A stretch of 64,000 nt of DNA from Jacaranda mimosifolia (Eukaryota; Streptophyta; Magnoliopsida; Lamiales; Bignoniaceae): assembly GCA_018894105.1 (NCBI GenBank), contig CM032126.1, positions 10,939,001 through 11,003,000 on the forward strand. Reading direction: 5' to 3'. The translations under genes were made by a program, and so were the position numbers. The notes beneath the pieces were generated by a model. That model searched no databases. It saw only the letters and a program-made list of their open reading frames with translations, and was not told the origin of the DNA. Below are positions 35,431 through 48,649 of the stretch, piece after piece (within the stretch, counting starts at the first letter, position 1; every line of letters begins with the position of its first letter).

Positions 35431-36497
35431 TTAATCATAAGTAGAATAGTTGTTAGGTGTTGATGAAGATGAATATGCATGCTTTTTCATTTGTTTTAGT
35501 TAATGGACTTTTCTAATTGTTCTTTTTTTAATTAATTTAGAAGGTGGAAACCAAGAAAATTAATTATTTTAGTTTTTCTTTTAATTTCAATATAAATTTT
35601 TAGCATAAATATATAGTTTTATATTCCTCTAATTTTAATATTGCAGTTTTTGTCTCGTTGATACTTTTAAAAGTGAGATTTTATATATGATCTATTAATT
35701 TGAATGAAAAAAATATTTTCCTCCATAAAATGATTGTAACTATATATTATCATCCATATTAAGCACTATGGTATAAACATTGGTGGGCCAAGTGAAACCA
35801 AAGTTTTCCACAGACATAAGGCCTAGCTCATTGAAAGTCAGTTGATTTTAGTTAGTTAGTTAGTTTGTTTTTTTTTTTCAATGTGAGCCCATTTAGAAAT
35901 TGAAAATCTAATGAAAATTATTTGCAGCCCAACAGTAGAGGTTAATATTTCTTTGGTTGGTAAGATTCGCAAGTCGCCATCATTGAGTTCTATTTACCAT
36001 AATTTCACTTTGGGTTATTATTTAATTAATTATTCATCTAATATCTGTCTCGTGCATTGTATGTAGGCTACCTACATATTTAACGAAATCAGCAAATTGA
36101 ACATATGATGTTCAACTCAAACGTGCAAATCTAATTTCCTATAGTAATTTTTTTTTAATATCTAGAAAAAAAATGACTTGAGAAATTCAAAATTCATGAA
36201 CAATAATATAAATTTAAATCAAATAATTTCATAGAAATCAAACTTCTATATAGGTGAATCAACGTTAGTAGGTTAGTTCGTACTTTCGAGCCAAATTATG
36301 TAACTCTGATTTGATGTATTTAGAATAAACCAGAACTAACATAGTCTAACAAACAATAGATTTATGAAAGATCTATATTATTTGGACCATGTGTAATATA
36401 TTGGGACAATTCTTATATGCATCATGTGAGTACATCAAATAGAAATAATTATAGTATTTGAGTGATAGAATTCATAAAACACTATTGTGTTGTAGTC
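35431..36497. other. AT-rich intergenic stretch
   Basis: Only simple-sequence features are seen, such as a TTAG repeat near 35850-35870. No gene is supported. Confidence 0.55.
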
Positions 36498-36751
36498 CTT
36501 ACCATCATAGTTATGAAAGATAAGAGGTGAAAGACCCATCTTTAAGGTGAAAGACAGGTAATCAAAAGATGAATGGGGAAAAAATTAAAAAACAAAATAT
36601 AAATATATATTGTGAAAATTCCAAAAGAAAAATTATAATTACCAAAAAGCATATGAAAATATAAATTATGTTTAAGAATCTAAGTTCACACTTCAAAAAT
36701 TCATTCATTACTCATAAAAATACTAATACATAGTCAACTAACAATACCTAA

Positions 36752-36924
36752 TCATACGTTATCTTCATCTCCACTCAAATGCAATGCAAGATCATCATCT
36801 TCATTATCACAATGAATAGGTTCACACTCTTTTTTCATCATCTTCATCTTCATTAATAAGGCGTAAAGCATGTGTGCTAGATGTTTTTGAAGTGCCTATC
36901 CTCGCCTTTGCTATTTCTTTCCTA
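36752..36924 (-). pseudogene. hAT transposase C-terminal tail (relic, after CACTA)
   Basis: This is the continuation of the hAT reading frame on the far side of the nested CACTA element. It starts RKEIAKARIGTSKTSS and ends in an acidic tail HLSGDEDNV before the stop at 36752-36754. The MSI4-intron copy keeps a similar acidic run next to its 3' end. Confidence 0.65.
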
Positions 36925-37394
36925 CACTACAAAGAAAACTATTAAACTGCCTGTAGGAAATTTTTGAAGGATTTTAGATGGATTTACAAGGACAAATGGA
37001 TTAATAAAAAATCCAACAAAAAAACATCTGTAAATGTGGAGGGGATTTGGTGCAAAAAAGAGCGAACCATCAGAAGACTATTGAAAAATACAGTCTATGG
37101 AAATTTTCGATGGACATTCCATTGAAACATTGATTTTTTTTTTTTTTTTATGTTTGCAAAAGTTGTTTTACGATAGAATTTCCATCGAACACCCTAATTA
37201 AGTCTGCCACGCCTCCCTTCTTCTTCCCCATTTCTTTTTTCCTCCTTTCCTATTCTCCTCCCTCCTCTTGTCCTCCGCGTGTTCCCACCCCTACTCCCTA
37301 CCGTCCTCCGTCCCCGCCCTCCCGTACGTGCCGTCGCTGCATCATTGCCGTCCTTCATTGCATCGCTTAGTTTTCTTAATTTTTTATATTTTTA

Positions 37395-37610
37395 TTTATT
37401 TAGTTAATTTTGTATGTTAGTATGTTTAGATTAATATTTTAGTTTTGTATGTTAGTATGTTAGTTTAATATGTTAGAATTGAAATTTACTTTAGTTTGTT
37501 AGAATTGATATCTAGTTTAGTATGTTAGATTGATATCTAGTTTAATATGTTAGAATTGAAATCTAGGTTAGTATTTTAGTTTAGTATGTTAGAATTGATA
37601 TTTCGTCTTA
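37395..37610. repeat. Tandem repeat inside CACTA element
   Basis: Imperfect units of about 25-33 bp built on TATGTTAGAATTGATATCTA and TAGTTTAGTATGTTAG recur several times. No function is suggested. Confidence 0.7.
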
Positions 37611-38989
37611 GAATATATATCAATATAGGCCAATAAATTATTTTCTTTGATAAAATTGAGATAAGGATATCCAAATATTATACACTTCATTGTTTGGTTT
37701 CTTGAAATTATTTTTTGTGATAATTGATAAGATGGCATAATTAATCTCTAATTTTTACGATAATTTCTTCGTTATCCTTCTACACTTATTTGAGGTCTCT
37801 AATTTTAAGATTACAAATCATGCTATTAACATGGGATGCCTAATAGGATTAATCATAATAAATATCGAGCCACTTATCAATCATAAGCTCCAAGTATCCT
37901 AACCAAGAGGCCAGAGTGCTTGGATTACGTATCTATCGCGCACAATCTTTTAGAGCAAACAAGTGTTTTTTAGTATAGAATTGAGTCTAGGATAACTTAG
38001 ACATTATGAATTAGCCAAGGTAGTTTACGAAATGATAATTAATGTTGAGATCATAACAAAATACTATTGGGGCTAGATATTCAAAAAAGAAAAAAGAAAA
38101 AAAAAAGCGTAAGAAACTAAATTCCATCTTATTCTAAGTGGTTATCTTACAAATTATTTTAAACTTCATAAATTAAAAATTTAACTAAAAATGATGTATA
38201 TTGCCAAGTATAATCGAATTATCTTTGCATCTAATTACAGAATAGCCTATTTATCAACCAACTCCCTATTCAAACTCATTTCAACCCTATCTATCTCAAA
38301 GATTTTTGAAAGTTACAAATATAAAGAATAAAAATTTCATCATCTCATCTTCAAAATACTATTCTAACAATCCGAAAAAATACAAATATAATAACTTTTA
38401 AAGATTAATTTCAGTATTGTGAAAAATTATTCTACGATCATAAGTTAAAAATTCACTTGGGGCATAAGTTGAAAATTTACTTAAGGTCGGCCTCAAGTGG
38501 ATTTTCAACTTATGACCGAAAGTACTGGCATTATTGGCCGGGAGTCATTACATAAATTTGGAACCAAATAATATTTGATTAGAAAAGAAGCATTATAGGA
38601 GTCTCCAACTCTTGTAATTGATCTTTATCTTATGAACATCCCCAATAATTTTTTTTTCAAAAATTCATTCATTCATTACATAAAGTCTGCAGTTTTTTTG
38701 TCTATCAAAATATGTTGTTGTAAATGACGGCAAATCAAGAATTGGAACGTCTATGAACCATTAAAACTGACCACTTATTACAACAATAGATCCATGTACA
38801 TAGAAAGACTAGACAATTTATCTGATGAATGAATGATATATTCTTGATATCTAAACTTCAGTTTTAACTAATAATATTGCCTTATTGAGTTTAGTTGTTA
38901 ATTGTTCTTATGCATTTGATGTATGTAAATATTAAATTATCGTAATAATATTAATTATTGTCCATATGTAATGTTTGTTTTTGTTTTAT

Positions 38990-40176
38990 AGATGGTAGAC
39001 TAGTCAGGTTTTCGTCTCCTTGCCATCGGCTGAGGTAAGGGGGTGAACTCCCTGACCCACATTGGACGCACTTGCCAGTCGATCAGTCTCCCATCACCTC
39101 ATCGGCTGGTCATCAGTTTATGTCTATCCCATGCCTTCCTCACATTAAAAGCCATAATACTCATCCCTTGTCCTCTTTTGCTGTTGTCAGGTCATCCACA
39201 TACCGTTGCCTTCACCTACACCCACAACAGCATTACTCGTCCCATCTACCATCCAATTCACCCACAAGAACTCCATTCCCATCTATCACTCTACCTAGCA
39301 CTCAACAATCCCCTGCTGCTCCACTCGTCCATTCCACATTAGTAGTTCCAGTAGCATGACTAGCAGTTTACTCTTTAGCTAGCCAGACATTGGACGGCGA
39401 GGATGGATTAGAGCCCCCATCCTTGGGTTCTAGGAGTTTGAATTATTATATAAAAGTTATTTTAGGGGAGAGTTTGCCAAATTTTTTTCTTATATTTGTT
39501 GTAGTTTAGTATTGTGTACATATAACACACTTATGTCAATTTTTGTTCTCTATATAGGCTTGGGAGTTGCATAGGTCCCCGATGGTAGAGGTTTTTGCTC
39601 ATACCCACTAGAGGCGGGTCGATAGGTGCTGGGTGGACAAGAAGGCGAAGAGATCTACTGTAAGTTTATTATATATGATAAGATCATTTTAGTTACATTA
39701 TATTATTTTCATATATTTATTTTTATACCTTACAGAAGAGCTTCCAGCAGGTGCTGAAGTCCCAGTCTCAGCCAGAGGGTGTTGGAAGCAGTAGAAACCC
39801 AACAGTCTTAGGTTGATTTGTGGGTGGCCCCAACAAGAAAGGGTGGGTTTATGGGCTGAGCTACCGAAAATTGCCCTCTTATACCAGGATACCTCAGGAG
39901 AAGCCTAGTGCATCAGCTACAGCCTAGTTGGAGGCACTCTTGGAGGCCTGTTTGCTGGCCGATATCGATGATATGCAACCATGTTCTCGGAGCAGTTGGA
40001 CGCAATGTAGAATTTGATCTCTCAATTGTTCATGCAGAGGGATGCTCCATTAGGTTCCATTGGCCCGTCCTTTACCACCAACAACTTTAGCCGCAGTAGG
40101 GTGAGCATAACCCAGTAGCATGGCACTGAGCAGGATGACTATCTTGACTTTGGTGACGATGATGCTGGCGGTCTCT
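38990..40176 (+). pseudogene. Plant transposase (Ptta/En/Spm, PF03004-type) relic
   Basis: Exon-like blocks separated by intron-like AT-rich DNA read on the + strand. The first, near 38992, is a Pro/Ser-rich N-terminal piece with an early stop. The next, near 39557-39660, has PMVEVFAHTH and WVDKKAKRST, followed after a GTAAGT donor by KSFQQVLKSQSQPEG. The last, from about 39825, has NKKGWVYGLSYRKLP. These match the F-x-x-T-H, W-V-D-K-K-A and K-G-x-V-Y-G-L motifs of the plant CACTA accessory transposase family. In-frame stops show it is dead. Confidence 0.75.
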
Positions 40177-40782
40177 AGATAGGATTTTTTTGTTGGCTTT
40201 TGTAATTACGAATCATAACTTTTAAAACTTATATTTATAAAGTTACATTTTGTTTTAGATTATTATCCCATTTATTCCTAATTTTCTTTTATTATAATGG
40301 TGTATTATTTTATGTACAAGACATTTCAACATCTCACAAGTGTAATTAAATAAAATAATAAATTTTTGATGGAAACCCGAGGGCCTCCCAACTGAAATGA
40401 TTATAAATAAATAATAATTATGATAATTTCCCATCAGAAATTCATCTAAATTTTGTCAAAACGTAAAAAATAAAATAAAAAAAATATAAAAAGATTGTCA
40501 AAAAATTGGCAGAAGCACATCGAAAAATTTTTCGATGTAAAAACCATAAAAAATGCGATGAAAATTTGGCAGTTGGGCACTGTCAAAATTCTGTCACGAA
40601 GTGGACAGAAATCTATCGGAAAGGCTTAGATCGAAAATCAGACAAAAAATAATTTGTGATGAAGGTTCTTTCAACAAGAAAAATTCTGTCGGAGATCCAT
40701 TCACAATTTGTCGTTCCATCGAAAATCCATTGGAAGCCATCAGAAAATTCCATTGAAAATCATGAATTCTTTTGTAGTGCTA

Positions 40783-43118
40783 GCATCTCAACTTGGAGCT
40801 TTTGAAGTGGATGATTTCTTCTATCTATTAAAATATGCTGGCTCATCTGCTCCAAAAGCTTTAGCAATATCTCTCTGTATTAGGTCATCATCAAGCATCT
40901 CATAATCACTTGTCTCACCCATTCCATCATCTTTAGCCACTAACCACTGATTACTATCATCAATATCATCCAAAAAGATAGGACCAATCACATCAAAGAG
41001 ATTCTATCGTCGTCTCAATGCTTTATTGTGTTCACATACACCAAATCATTCACTTTAGCTTCAGCCAACCAATTTTTCTTCTCGCTATGGACCTATCAAT
41101 TTCATATATCATTGACGAATAAGTATATACAATTTTTTTTTTCAATTTAAACTAAATAGAACAATACATGACTAAATTTACATGCTCAAAGAAGCTCAAA
41201 CTCTCCTATATCCAGATGCACTATAAGTTAGGCTAAGAATTTTAACGGCTAAAATAGGTGGATTTGGAGTCTCATTGCCATAAGACCTCCACCAATCAGT
41301 TGTGAGAATTGGATAAATTTCACACTAATAAAGTAATATTGACATTCTAATCTTGAGTACCTAAAGAGGTCTTCTTCATTCTTGTAAAACATTAACTCTT
41401 TAGTAATATATCTTGAGTACATGTATTTGGAATCGATTTCCTTATCACCATTAATTTTTGGATTTGAGTTGAAGTACTCTAGGTTCAAGTAATAGCCAAC
41501 TTATGCAAAGGTTGATCTTCTCATCTCTTATAATTAATAATATCAAAATACAAGCTATATTTCTCCTCATCACCACCAAAGCTCCTTGCGATAACCGCTT
41601 TTGCTCTTTTCATAGCCTCATAGATGTATCTAATAGGAGGTTTCTTCTCACCATCAACTAACTAAAGAACCTTCACTAGATGACCAACAATCTTAAAGGC
41701 TTTGGTTGCTTCTCACCAAAATGCAGGAGATAGAACAATCTTAGATACTTGTATACCTCTTTGCTCTTTAGTTTATTTGCTATTTCTCCATGTATTGAAA
41801 CAAACATAGCTCTTAATCCTTTTTTCACCAAATTAAACTTTAAGAGTGTGAGGAATGTAGTGGCAAAATGGGTCACCTGAGGTCTAACCAACTCTAAATT
41901 AGTAAACTTTCTCATCAAGTTTACTACACCAGCACGGCTATGTATGTAGCTGTCCAACTTCATAGCCTTCATAAAAATTGGATGAATGTCTTCATCTTTA
42001 AATATGCTCTCCAACATCAAGTCCAAACAATGTGCGGCACATAGCGTCTAATATAAATTTGGATACTTTGCCATCAGTAAATGTCCTATTAAGATTATAA
42101 AATGTAGAAAAATAATTAGAATAAAAAGAGAAAAAAAAGATAAAGAATATAAAAGATATGATATACTATTTAATAAATCTTACCTGCTAGTTTCATGCTT
42201 GAAGTATTATCCGTAACCAATTGAACAACATTCTCCAGTACAACGTCCTGTACGAAATCACTCAACAACTCAAACATTTTCTTCCCTGTCTTGCTATACT
42301 CAGAAGCATCAACTGACTTCACTTATTTGCTTCCCTTAGGACAATTAATATGAAAATTAATCAAAGTCTGTTCCCTCTTGTCCTTCTATCTATCTAACAT
42401 AATAGAACAATTGTATTTTTTTTTCTGTCTGCTTTATGGTATTTCATTATATTTTTTTCCACTTGTTCAACCTCCTTTTTTAGCAAAGGAACTCTTGCCT
42501 CATGAAAACTGGGTGCTTTCAACCTAGGACTATGTTATTCGACTTCATTAATCATCTACTGAAAGCTATGATAATTTACCGCATTGAAAGCAATCCAAGC
42601 ATCATACATCCATTTTGCTATAGCAAAATGTGCTCGACCTTTCAATATCTTCAATGCCTCCTTATTCACATCCTTTTGTTTCTTCATGCCTTTCAAAGTT
42701 GGTTGTTTGCCATAACTTACAAAAAAGTCCATTGGCCTTTCATGTTTGCTTTTGCTATTTTCTTCAATTGATAAACCTCCCGACTCTACTTTATCATCAT
42801 CTTCATCACCAAGACTTCTCAAGTATTCTTCTTGAGTTCTTTGATGTTGAATCTATTTTTCTATAATAATTTGCTCTTAGCTCTCTTTTTCGTGCCCATG
42901 TAATTCTAAATTTCTTCCTTCACATCATTAGAAACTTTCTGGCATGGCCTCACATTAGCAAGACTTCCAACTATGTGTTGTTTTACCCTATATATTCTCC
43001 CAAAATATTTTTGATCACAAAAAATACATATAGTATTAATTTTATTTTGGTTATAGACTTTCAAGTGGGTCTTTTCTAGATGAGATTTGTTAGGAACTGG
43101 AAGTTGATATATTTTCAA
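40783..43118 (-). pseudogene. hAT transposase (BED finger, DUF659, hAT dimerisation) relic
   Basis: Reading right to left, a BED-type zinc finger (42906-43118) shows CIFCDQKYFGRIYRVKQHIV followed by C-QKVSNDVKEE. An N-terminal region has RPMDFFVSYGKQPTLKG (42556-42822). A DUF659 part reads ENVVQLVTDNTSSMKLAG near 42200, then the 41676-42026 segment with MDLMLESIF, VVNLMRKFTNLELVRPQVTH and FATTFLTL. A hAT dimerisation part follows (LEYFNSNPKI at 41488, then NDLVYV near 41050). The catalytic frame is broken by several stops. The intact family cuts and pastes its element; this copy cannot. Confidence 0.85.
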
Positions 43119-43831
43119 GTTGCAAACATAAAATAATATATTTAAATTTTAGAAAAAAGTAACACAAATATGAAATTATAGATAAAATAAAATAATTTTT
43201 AAAAAATAGTAAAAAAATAGCTAAAAGAAAAAAAGAAAAAACTAAAAACTAGCAATAAAAAATGAACAGAAAATAGTTAAGAAATAGAAAAAATAAACAA
43301 AACAATTATAAAAAATAGAAAAAAATAATAAATATTAAGTTAAAATAAGTTAAATGAAAAAAAAAAAAAACTTAGTTTAAAAACTGTCAAAAAAGTTTAG
43401 TTTAAAAACTAAATAGAAATTAGAAAAAATGAAAAGAAAAACAAAAATTGTACTGAAGGTGGTAGCAAGTTGCAACGATGGGTGGCAGTGAACGATGGTG
43501 CAGCAGTGGGTAGGGTTTGGGCAGCTTTGGGATGTGTGGATGGAGTGGGCCAATTTATTGTTTCATTAGGTTAACTTAAACTAGGGGCTTTTGTCTTTTT
43601 TTATTTTATTTTATTTATTTATAAATTTTCTTTGTTGTTGAAAAAAAAGAACCTTGGCGTTAAGTAAAACAGGCTAGGCAACTCACCTTACATATTGGGA
43701 TGAGGCGCTGCAGGCGCCCATCTACAGGGACCTCGCCCCATGCCATTAAGGTGTTGAGCCAGCGTTTGGCTCGCTTGGGCTTGGGCGCCTTGGCAAGCCA
43801 TGCTTTCACCTTTCACAATAGTGCTTACCAT

Positions 43832-45708
43832 ACGCTGTTTTCACACCAAATGTACTTATGTGTTGTAACATTCTTATTATTTTTCTTAATAATTTGAATA
43901 AATAAATAAAATAATTAATATCCCAAATTTAGGGTTTTATTTCATATGACAAACTTAAAAAAATGTAAAATATCGATTATACTTTCTTATCACCCAAGAA
44001 ATAAATTTATATTTGGCAAAAAATCAAATGTTCACAATAGTTGACCCTCACCACACAAAAGACATTAACACACAAATTATCATATTGGCCCCGTATGGGC
44101 ATTTTTAGATTTTTCTAGAGTTTCTAGATTTAGTAGCCCTCTTAACAAAACAATGTGGCGCCACATAGGCATTTTCACAAATAAATTTAAATCTCCCATT
44201 TTGGCCAACATGTCCAGAACCTTCTTATAATTTCAAGGAGAGTTTTGCAAGCTTAGTGAAGTGTGATCTCTTTATTAAGGATGGCATGGACAACAACAAG
44301 ACATGTATAATAACTATTGAAAATCACTTGATGAATCTGCTGATTATAAGAAAGGCTGTACCCTTCCTTTACGGCCAAAGCTTTAGTAGCAATAGCATCT
44401 GCATAGAAGAATTGATTTTTGGTGATTTTGAAAAAGGATCTAATCCTCATTTCTAATGAGAACAATAGTAGCGACAAGATCATCGTTAAAAGAAACATTA
44501 GCATTGATTTAAGCTAGCCTTTATTTGATTTCGTCCGGTTATTAGCGACATTATGAACATAAACTGAGGACTTTCTTTAGCAACTCTACTTCAAGTATTC
44601 TACTACTATGTTTTTCCCTCTATAGGTGTGAACCTACACATCCTAACAAACATCTCTATGAGTAATTTGATTCTTATTATGCTAAATATGATCCATGATA
44701 ATTGCAGAAAAGACCACAAACTTAGCATGCAGAGATTTATTAAAATGAAAGTCACACTTTTTATCAAGAAAGAGATTTCATTTCTAAATGAAGCCATGCA
44801 CAAACTCCATTTAGATTTGAACAACTTTTTAGAAGGTGTAGCACATAGGGGCATTCTAGAGATTTTGTAAAAGACCAGCAGTTGTAGAGTTAGTAGAAGG
44901 AAAATGATGGTTTGGTTTAGAAAATAATTGCTTTTAATAAAATACTTGTCTGACTTGAGGGTTTCTAGTAGAGTTTAGATGTAGACTGGAAAGAAGAAGT
45001 GTTAATTTTGTGAATAGCTACTACCATATTTAGACTAAAATGTTTGTCCAACGTGTTCAAATTCCATTTGGAAATACTTTTGATCATAAGATTGTAGGCT
45101 AAGAAATGAGAGTTAAGGAGGCTTTGATCATTATCCTTAAGTATATGTGTAAAGTTTTAGATGAACGGAATCTAAGTTTGTTCCTAGGCGAGGGTATTCA
45201 AATCCTTATTGATTTATAGATAAGCTTCTTTAAGTATCACATCTTTGACCATGTAAATATCTTTCCAAGTCTACGAAGTATCCAAAGGGGTTTTCAAGTA
45301 GCATATAAGAGATACCACTTGCAAATATTTAGCAGCTAAAATTTTCACCCAAAGCTTTTCTTTGTTTTGAGTATCCTGCTAAGAGAGCTTAGTAATTAGG
45401 GCACGATTAAAATCATGGGTTTAGTGAAATCCTAAACCTTCCAATAAATGGTATCCTAGTTTTTAAGCATGAACGAATTTTCAGTTTTTTCGTCGAAAGA
45501 ATTTTATCAAAATTTTATAAAGAGGAGTACATATATAGATTTAGACAACAAGGAGATGAACATTTGATAGAAAGGAATAGCTTATGCTACAGATTTTACA
45601 AAAATACTCTTCTCTGCTTGAGAAAGCTTCTAATTTTCCAACTCACGTGCTTTCTTAGGAGATGGGAGATAATATCTAGAAAAGCATTTTCATAGATTTA
45701 GGTTTTGA
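43832..45708 (-). pseudogene. LINE (L1-type) 3' part: end of reverse transcriptase and RNase H (relic)
   Basis: On the - strand, the 45620-45300 zone reads LSQAERSIFVKSVA and AIPFYQMFISLLSKSIC, then K-P-L-W, typical of the plant L1 post-RT region. The 44253-44504 segment reads ADAIATKALAVKEGYSL and IHQVIFNS..VVHAILN, a C-terminal RNase H domain as in plant L1 elements. The 5' portion continues on the far side of the inserted LTR element, at 51198-52235. The 3' end and poly(A) tail were not resolved; the hAT element begins close to it. Confidence 0.75.
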
Positions 45709-46043
45709 TGTTGCACAAAAATGGAGCCAGGTCCTATTCGATAGCCAGTAGTGTATTGGTTCATTTTCTATAGAATGCGTGCAAAGAGATATTTGTTTCT
45801 CAAAGTTCTCCAAGTTTGTGTGTTTTTTCGAATGATTTCTTATTCTCAAGTTTTAATTGGGACTTAGTATTATAGTTTTTAGTCTTAATGGGCTTAGCCC
45901 ATTAGGGTTTTTTCTACCCTTCTTCATAGGCTTGAGTAGTCTTTAGACTTTCTGGCCATTTTACCTAATTAATTAAATTAATTTATTAGGTCATTTTTAG
46001 TTAATTTACTGAATTGCCCTTATAACCAATTTTTGCAATATCA
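45709..46043 (-). repeat. 3' LTR of gypsy-like element
   Basis: About 335 bp, aligning with 50885-51197. Boundaries are set from where the two copies stop matching and from TG/CA ends. Confidence 0.7.
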
Positions 46044-48600
46044 TCAAGCCTCATATTTTCAATAAGAAAATTCTATTTTTATATTGAAAATTGACATAAA
46101 GTTTGATTTTTATTTTTATCTTATGTTAATTCATAAAAATGATATAGTAGTTTGATTAATTATTGTAAGCATAATTAATGGAGCTCATTCGAAGACTTGG
46201 CAAAGTTTAATGTAGCATTCACCTAAAGACTTAGATGAATTTTATGTATCAAATATTTAGTAGCTCAAGAAGGGACTTAAATAAATTTTGAGTGTTTTCA
46301 TGTCGTTGATAGCAAGGTGATGTGCAATGGACGCGTGTGATAATGTGAGTTTTATAGCAAGCTCCCTTATAGGGATGTGTTTGTGCTCGTGTGAGGAAAT
46401 GCATGGTCATGTTCATATATAGAAGCGTTTTAGGTGTGATATTTACTCATTCTTATGATAGGGAATAGTGTAACATCATGGGGAGATTATAAATTTTTTT
46501 TAAGAATGAGATGTGTGTCTTTTAGGGTGTCGAGGATGCCTTCCAAGGTTTGCACTTTAGAAGCATTTAAGAAGAGTCTGATCAAATATTTCATGCTTGG
46601 GTAGACTTTGTCAAGTCTCTTGACTCTCTACAACTATTTCTTAGTGTCCTCAAGGAGTAGGTTCCTTTCGACAAGCTTGGAATTATATAAACTCTGATAT
46701 ATGTGAATTTAAGGTTTTGAGTTGACCACATGTAGGTTGGATGTAAGTGTGTAGATTTATATATTGTAGTGAGGTGGAGACATATCTCGCCATTGCCTTG
46801 CATAGAACTTAGATTTTTTCATGGGATTTTCCATTGTGGAGACCCTTCAACATTGCACTGTGAAGTTTTGTATCATCCTAAGTGCTTCGGCATTTTCTCA
46901 AGCTTGTGAAGTTATCTTCATAACTAGAATAGGCCTCCAAGATAATTTATCATCTTTTGTTTTGGGTGTCTACCATGCGAACATTTGCAGCGGGCAACCT
47001 TGGTGATGTTGAGCTTGTTTATGCTAATTGAGGCTTTTTAGATCATCCCACGAAGATGCTCCTTTGGGGGGTACTTTGGGATGTACTACCAATTATGCCA
47101 TTTGTTGAGACTTTAAGAGGCATGTGCTAAAAAGATAACACTTTGTACCTTAATGATTCATTTCACTTCGTATGTCTATACTTGTTTATTGGGAGTGTCT
47201 ATTAGCAAGTTCCACGGGAGGACTTGTAGTGATCATGGTTTTTCATGAGCCCTCTTGTCTTTCCTTAGACTATTAATTATCAGCTAGACACAGAGTGACT
47301 TTTCTACTTGCTGCATTGTCGAGCCTCATATCTTTATTATGAGTGTTAATGTACTATTCTTTTTAGCGTAAGTTGTGCAGATGACTCATTATTCATGAGT
47401 CTTGTTGTTTGCACGGCTTTGTTCGCATGCTGCTGTGTTTTTGCATCTACCCAATAGTGGTTACATGCTAGGGGTGGTTGTTGTGGAGTTTCTCATGTAT
47501 GCGTTTGGGTTAAACATTGGAAACTAACACATTGCTAGGATGCCGGTTGCCTACATTAGCAGCAGGCATCGATCTTTGGCCCCCATTTGGGTGTCCAGCC
47601 CTCCGAATTTTTTCGAGATACTTTGGTCCCACCAAATGTTATTGTTGTTCATTCTTTTGGTAGATACGATTGTTGGACAAGCCTTTTGAATTTTTACCAA
47701 AACTTGGTGCTTCAACCAACGTCTTAAAAAAATTTATTTCGTTTCATAGTAGAGTAGTTAACTTAGAATATTAGTGCGAGTTCATGTTTTTACAATTAAC
47801 TTAGAAAATCCTTTTCTACTAGAGTGCTTAGTGTTCTTTCTCCACATAAGCGGTTGCTTAGCTTACTTTTTTGTTTTGTTTCTCATTTATAAACTTGGTC
47901 AAATTAATAACTTTGAAATATTATCAAGTTGTTGATGCTAATTTAGCATGTGGGGAGGGCATGTGAATGAGGTGCTAAGCCTCTTCTTATTAAGGTTTTC
48001 CCCCTCAGAGGGGTTTTCTTAAGTCATCATAGAGAGGTGCAAGAGGGCATGCACGAACTTAGCAGGGAGGTCCCATCGCTATACTCAATCATTTATTGTG
48101 AGTATAGATGGATGCCTCTTTTGAGGGCTTATTGTACTACTTAATCAATAATTTGAATTTAAATTGGATACCTCACTAGTGAAGTTTTGCTGTAGCACTT
48201 AGTTATAGATTTGATTTTAGTTGTGTGCCTCACTGGTAGGGGCTTGTGACATTAAGTGTTTTGATGGTGTTTCGCATAGAATCCCATTCAAAGAGTCTTA
48301 ACTTGGATAACAATTGCAGTAGTAAAGTTTGACTATAAGCCTTATTTGAAAGGCCTTTGTTGATTGTTTCAAGTACCATATTGATATTATGGCGCAAGCT
48401 TTGTTCAAAAGGTATTGCCATAGAACATTGAATCGTTGTGACAAAGGGTGGTGCATTAGCCACATGACATTAGAGTGGTTTGATAGTCAAATCTGTGGGT
48501 GCATCCATGTACCTCTTATGAGGATTTTGAGTGAGCTTACAAGTAATGACTGCGTACTTATGGGGAAGAAAATAGTAAGTTTATGTTGAGAAGTCGAGCC
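46044..48600. other. Spacer of gypsy-like element, no coding seen
   Basis: Non-coding internal region between the 3' LTR and the tandem array. Loose repeats with GCCTCT or CCTCACTAGTGAAG-type blocks occur around 47.95-48.3 kb. I see no pol domain. Confidence 0.55.
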
Positions 48601-48649
48601 TGCTTTGGAGAGTGGTGCGAATGCCTCAAGTAATTTATTTTTCTGTCCA

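Larger units (their letters stand above)
36925..40779 (+). mobile_element. CACTA (En/Spm) element nested in the hAT transposase
   Basis: It begins CACTACAAAGAAA and its far end in reverse complement begins CACTACAAAAGAA, the CACTA signature. CTA flanks both sides (36922-36924 and 40780-40782), a 3-bp target duplication. Sub-terminal zones at both ends carry repeated CCATYGAAAAT-type motifs, as in CACTA elements. A broken Ptta/En/Spm-type gene lies near its right half. Length 3855 bp. Confidence 0.92.
36506..43823 (-). mobile_element. hAT (BED/DUF659) DNA transposon, decayed, with nested CACTA element
   Basis: The ends CATAGTTATGAAAG and (reverse complement of the right end) CACTATTGTGAAAG are inverted. 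CTTACCAT occurs directly outside both ends (36498-36505 and 43824-43831), a perfect 8-bp target duplication. Without the CACTA insertion (36925-40779 plus its 3-bp duplication) the element is about 3.46 kb. The transposase relic reads on the - strand. Both end regions align with the small element in MSI4 intron 9, so this is the coding-type relative of that copy. Confidence 0.92.

Noticed and set aside
39043..39359. Two overlapping Pro/His-rich frames of about 95 codons in the CACTA element
   Set aside because: Alternative frames over the N-terminal region of the broken transposase; no independent support.
45740..45751. LTR start at 45752 (TGTATTGG)
   Set aside because: Similarity between the two LTRs extends left to TGTTG at 45709 and 50885, and the primer-binding-like motif fits the outer boundary better.
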